Assembly (NCBI GenBank): GCA_026388915.1
Contig: JAPLIW010000551.1
Location: 1 to 7,666, forward strand
Direction: 5' to 3'
DNA: 7,666 bases
DNA from: Deltaproteobacteria bacterium
GTDB taxonomy: Bacteria > Desulfobacterota > SM23-61
This document shows positions 5,001-7,666 of this stretch, piece by piece. Numbering within the stretch: position 1 is the stretch's first letter; the number at the start of each line of letters is the position of its first letter. Position numbers and translations under genes: made by a program. Under the pieces are notes generated by a model. It was not told the origin of the DNA, did not search any database, and was given only the letters and a program-made list of their open reading frames with translations.

Positions 5001-6527
5001 ATGGAAATTCAAGCAAAAAGAGGAAAGTGGATGGGGCTTTTCTTGCTCTTTTCCTGCTTGGTCATGGGGGGATTTTTCACTTCCGAAGCGATGGCCCAAA
5101 AGCCGGTGCCCGGCGGTACGCTCACCATCTCCCTGGCAGCGGAACCCTCGGGCTTGGACCCCACGACGAACCCCTCGGCGGCAATCAAACGGGTGGTCCA
5201 TTATAACTTGTTGGAAGGCCTGCTCAAGGTGGACCGGAACGGCAGAGTCGTTCCAGCCTTGGCCAAAAGTTACAGTATCTCTAAAGACGGGAAGGGGTAC
5301 ACCTTCGTCCTCCATTCCGGGATCAAATTCCATGACGGGAGCTTCTGCACGGCGGAGGATGTGAAATTCAGCTTCGAGCGACTGCTGGACCCTAAAACGG
5401 CCGCCCCCTATCGCATGTATTATGAAGCCATCGAATCCATCCAGGCGGTGGATCCCACGACGGTTAAATTCAAGATGAAGAAGGTTGATTCCAACTTCCT
5501 TTTCAACATGGCCCGGGGGGATGCGGTCATCGTTTCCAAGCAGTCCGTGGACCGGCTGAAGAGCGCGCCGGTCGGAACGGGCCCCTTCAAATTCGCTGAG
5601 TGGAAGCGCGGGGACAGTGTGACCATGATCAAGTATCCAGAATATTATCGCAAGGGGATTCCTTATTTAGACAAGGTAACTTTTAGGTTCATTTCCGACC
5701 CGAGTGCTCAACTCGCTGCTCTCCGGGCCGGAGACGTGGACGTGATTGCTTATGACCTTGCCCCGGAAAATGCCCCCGCCCTGGAAAAGGACGCCCGCTT
5801 CAAAGTCCTTAAAGGGAATACTACAACCGACGTTATCATGGCCATGAACCATTCGCGCAAGCCCTTCAATGATCCCAAAGTCCGGCAGGCGATCACCCTG
5901 GCCATCGACCGGAAAGCGGTTATCCAGGGGGCGGTGGCCGGTTACGGGACCCCCATCGGCAGCCATATGGACCCCACCAACCCTTATTATGTGGATGTGA
6001 GCAGACTCTATCCTTACAACCCGGAAAAGGCCAGGCAGCTCCTGGCAGAGGCCGGATATCCAACCGGATTCGGGGCTGTATTGAAGCTGCCCGAGCCTTA
6101 CGCCTATGCCCGGAGGTCGGGGGAGGTCATTGCCGACCAGCTCTCCAAGGTAGGCATCAAGCTGATCATCGAAGTAATCCCCATGGGCCAGTGGGTCGAC
6201 CGGGTCTTCAAGAATGCCGAGTACGATTTGACCGTCATGGGGCACGCCGAGCCCTTCGACATCGAGATCTACGGCCGGTCGAATTACTACTTCCGCTACA
6301 ATAATCCCAAATTCCAGGAGCTCTTGAAAAAGGCCGAAGCGGAGATGAACGAACAAGCCCGGAAGAAGATCTACGAGCAGGCCCAGAGGACGCTGGCTGA
6401 CGAATTCGTCAACGTGTACCTCTTCATTAACCCCGCGCTGCCGGCGATGAAGAAGGAAGTCATGAACTGGTGGAAAGACTACCCCACCATCGTCGTGGAT
6501 GCCAGCGAGGTGTACCTTCAAAAATAG
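5001..6527 (+). CDS. ABC transporter substrate-binding protein, family 5 (dipeptide/oligopeptide type), secreted
   Basis: A 508-residue extracytoplasmic solute receptor for an ABC importer of the Dpp/Opp/nickel class. Starting at ATG 5001, the N-terminus is a clean signal peptide: basic residues (K6, R7, K9), a hydrophobic core (about 11-27) and an AMA-Q cleavage site after Ala32. The mature part begins PGGTLTISLAAEPSGLDP and carries the family 5 signature at about 85-124 (PALAKSYSISKDGKGYTF through IKFHDGSFCTAEDVKFSFE). Further typical pieces are VGTGPFKFAEW, YYRKGIPYLDKVTF, LAALRAGDVDV and VRQAITLAIDRKAVI. Length is normal (about 500-540). Family members bind peptides, but also nickel, glutathione, sugars or amine compounds, so the ligand is open. 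It lies 121 bases after the amidohydrolase and 152 bases before the permease, in the usual receptor-then-permease order. Cys19 follows LFS, but a phenylalanine at that position makes a lipobox unlikely. Confidence 0.93.
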   Translation: MEIQAKRGKWMGLFLLFSCLVMGGFFTSEAMAQKPVPGGTLTISLAAEPSGLDPTTNPSAAIKRVVHYNLLEGLLKVDRNGRVVPALAKSYSISKDGKGYTFVLHSGIKFHDGSFCTAEDVKFSFERLLDPKTAAPYRMYYEAIESIQAVDPTTVKFKMKKVDSNFLFNMARGDAVIVSKQSVDRLKSAPVGTGPFKFAEWKRGDSVTMIKYPEYYRKGIPYLDKVTFRFISDPSAQLAALRAGDVDVIAYDLAPENAPALEKDARFKVLKGNTTTDVIMAMNHSRKPFNDPKVRQAITLAIDRKAVIQGAVAGYGTPIGSHMDPTNPYYVDVSRLYPYNPEKARQLLAEAGYPTGFGAVLKLPEPYAYARRSGEVIADQLSKVGIKLIIEVIPMGQWVDRVFKNAEYDLTVMGHAEPFDIEIYGRSNYYFRYNNPKFQELLKKAEAEMNEQARKKIYEQAQRTLADEFVNVYLFINPALPAMKKEVMNWWKDYPTIVVDASEVYLQK

Positions 6528-6530
6528 ACC

Positions 6531-6668
6531 GCCCCGAAGGGGCTTGAGGAGCGTCGCGCCCGGGGCGTGACTTGAGGACCGGCCCTGCGGGCCTTGAGGA
6601 GCGTTCGCTTTGCTCACTTGAGGCAAAGGCAGAAAAATAATGCTTTTGCCTCAAGCGAAGCGCTCCTC
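6531..6668. repeat. Hairpin cluster with repeated CTTGAGGA boxes
   Basis: The 152-base gap between binding protein and permease is almost wholly structured. Hairpins: GCCCC-GAA-GGGGC (6531-6543); an 8-bp stem with one G-U pair (6553-6560 with 6564-6571); GGCCC-TGC-GGGCC (6581-6593); and a 15-bp stem with one G-U pair, 6617-6631 with 6641-6655, loop 9 bases. CTTGAGGA recurs at 6543-6550, 6571-6578 and 6593-6600, and CTTGAGG at 6617-6623, so each interval starts with the box and holds a stem. GAGGAGCG (6596-6603) is exactly inverted at 6661-6668, enclosing the last stem. No gene is seen here. It may damp or tune expression between receptor and permease, as REP-like elements can in transporter operons; that role is inference. 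Confidence 0.75.
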
Positions 6669-6679
6669 CAACCGTTCTT

Positions 6680-7645
6680 GTGACTCCCGTGGCCTACCAA
6701 TTCATTAAACGCCTCCTGATTCTTCTCGCCACCCTGCTCCTCGTGTCGGGAGTGATCTTTCTTGTCCTCCAGGTGATTCCCGGAGACCCGGCCCAGATCA
6801 TCCTGGGGATCCAGGCCACTCCGGAAAACCTGCAGGCTCTGCGGCACAAGCTGGGATTGGACCTTCCCCTGCCGGTTCAGTACTGGAACTGGATAAGCGG
6901 GGTCATGCAGGGAGATCTGGGCCGATCGATCACTTATGACGTGCCCATCAGCGAGTTGATCCTGTCCCGCCTGGCGGTGACCTTTCCCCTGGCTCTTCTT
7001 TCCATCTTCTTCGCCGTGGTTTTTTCCATCCCCCTGGGGATTTATGCCGCTCTTCACCGCAACCGTCCCGGAGATTACGGGGTGATGGTATTCTCCCAGA
7101 TCGGGCTGGCCGTGCCGGCCTTCTGGGCCGGGATCCTTCTTATCCTGTTTTTCGCGGTGTACCTCCAATGGTTTCCGGCGGGGGGATTCAAGTCCTGGAT
7201 GGAGAGTCCCCTGGGGGCTCTCAAATCCCTTCTCCTGCCCGCCCTTTCTCCAGGACTCATTCGAGCTGCCGTGCTCGCCCGGCTCACCCGCTCCTGCATG
7301 CTTGAGGCTCTGGGGGAAGACTTCATCCGGACCGCCCGGGCCAAGGGGCTTGCGGAGAGAGTGGTCGTTTACAAACACGCTCTGCGGAACGCGCTCATCC
7401 CGGTGGTCACCATCGTGGGGTTGCAGATGGGGGAGCTTCTGGCCGGGGCCATCGTCATCGAGAATGTCTTCAACCTGCCCGGTCTGGGCCGCCTGATCTT
7501 CCTGGCCATCGGTCAGCGGGACCTGCCGGTGGTCCAGGGGGTCAGCTTGCTGATCGCCTTCTTCATCGTGCTCGTGAATTTTGCCGTGGATGTGATCTAC
7601 GGGGTCGTGGACCCGCGCATTCGCGCGGGGAGCGAGGAAATCTGA
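6680..7645 (+). CDS. DppB-type ABC transporter permease
   Basis: A 321-residue inner-membrane permease of the dipeptide/oligopeptide/nickel class, close in layout to E. coli DppB (about 339). Predicted membrane segments by hydrophobicity: about 10-33, 98-124, 136-163, 184-203, 236-260 and 284-310. The conserved IPGDPAQIILG lies after the first segment, and the cytoplasmic EAA loop that docks on the ATPase reads EDFIRTARAKGL at about 213-224, followed by ALRNALIPVVT. The C-terminus GVVDPRIRAG is typical. The start is GTG 6680; an in-frame TAA at 6638-6640 limits any upstream extension, and GTG 6689 is an alternative. Neither has a Shine-Dalgarno: instead the complementary CTCCTCC lies at 6663-6669. 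The gene works with the receptor upstream and, by family, with a second permease and ATPases expected downstream. Confidence 0.93.
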   Translation: MTPVAYQFIKRLLILLATLLLVSGVIFLVLQVIPGDPAQIILGIQATPENLQALRHKLGLDLPLPVQYWNWISGVMQGDLGRSITYDVPISELILSRLAVTFPLALLSIFFAVVFSIPLGIYAALHRNRPGDYGVMVFSQIGLAVPAFWAGILLILFFAVYLQWFPAGGFKSWMESPLGALKSLLLPALSPGLIRAAVLARLTRSCMLEALGEDFIRTARAKGLAERVVVYKHALRNALIPVVTIVGLQMGELLAGAIVIENVFNLPGLGRLIFLAIGQRDLPVVQGVSLLIAFFIVLVNFAVDVIYGVVDPRIRAGSEEI

Positions 7646-7649
7646 GGGC

Positions 7650-7666
7650 ATGAAGCGGCCGATCAA
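7650..7666 (+). CDS. Start of next gene, probably the DppC-type partner permease (truncated by window)
   Basis: ATG at 7650-7652 follows the DppB-type stop by four bases and reads M-K-R-P-I before the window ends. A purine-rich AGCGAGGA at 7631-7638 lies 11 bases upstream inside the preceding gene. Tight spacing and the usual dppB-dppC order suggest the second permease subunit; five residues cannot prove it. Confidence 0.5.

Noticed and set aside
5043..5057. Lipobox (LFSC) in the binding-protein signal peptide
   Set aside because: Phenylalanine at -2 of the cysteine is unusual for a lipobox, and a good signal peptidase I site (AMA-Q) follows in the right place.
6614..7666. Minus-strand open frame (350 codons) opposite the permease
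   Set aside because: Low-complexity, highly polar H/G/Q/D-rich translation typical of an antisense shadow; the + strand encodes a clear membrane permease.

Overview
The window reads as one co-directional (+ strand) stretch of a fairly GC-rich bacterial chromosome with an unusual density of short palindromic and tandem repeats in its intergenic gaps. The protein sequences and repeat styles (an inverted repeat whose spurious translation gives 'MPAEAGIQ/IPACAGMT'-type peptides, heptamer arrays, GTAGGGGCG hairpins) suggest an uncultured deltaproteobacterium-like (Desulfobacterota) or related proteobacterial genome. That placement is inference from general resemblance; there is no marker gene that settles it.

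Layout: (1) 1-666, the C-terminal 221 residues of an acetyl-CoA acetyltransferase (thiolase), cut by the window edge. (2) 667-872, a gap holding a composite inverted-repeat element with a second perfect palindrome nested in its loop. (3) 873-1610, truA, tRNA pseudouridine synthase A. (4) 1611-1743, an AT-rich control region with a good sigma70-type promoter, a 15-bp perfect palindrome at the expected transcription start and a duplicated ribosome-binding box. (5) 1744-3072, a class III PLP aminotransferase with a four-cysteine insert. (6) 3076-3187, sixteen 7-bp units in unbroken phase. (7) 3224-4879, an amidohydrolase-3 family enzyme whose stop codon lies inside a second heptamer array (4861-4895). 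(8) 4904-4924, a perfect 9-bp-stem hairpin. (9) 5001-6527, a secreted family 5 (dipeptide/oligopeptide-type) ABC substrate-binding protein. (10) 6531-6668, a cluster of hairpins separated by CTTGAGGA boxes. (11) 6680-7645, a DppB-type permease. (12) From 7650, the first codons of a further gene, probably the partner DppC-type permease.

Functionally, truA and the thiolase look like unrelated neighbours. From the promoter at about 1643 onward the genes form a plausible catabolic locus: a binding protein plus permease (with more transporter subunits expected downstream) import an amide, peptide or amino-compound, the amidohydrolase opens a C-N or related bond in the cytoplasm, and the aminotransferase removes the amino group. 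The substrate cannot be read from the sequence. Nothing here is a recognisable defence or mobile system. The most unusual content is the repeat architecture, above all the phase-locked heptamer array, its counterpart inside the end of the amidohydrolase gene, and the hairpin/CTTGAGGA cluster between the binding protein and the permease.
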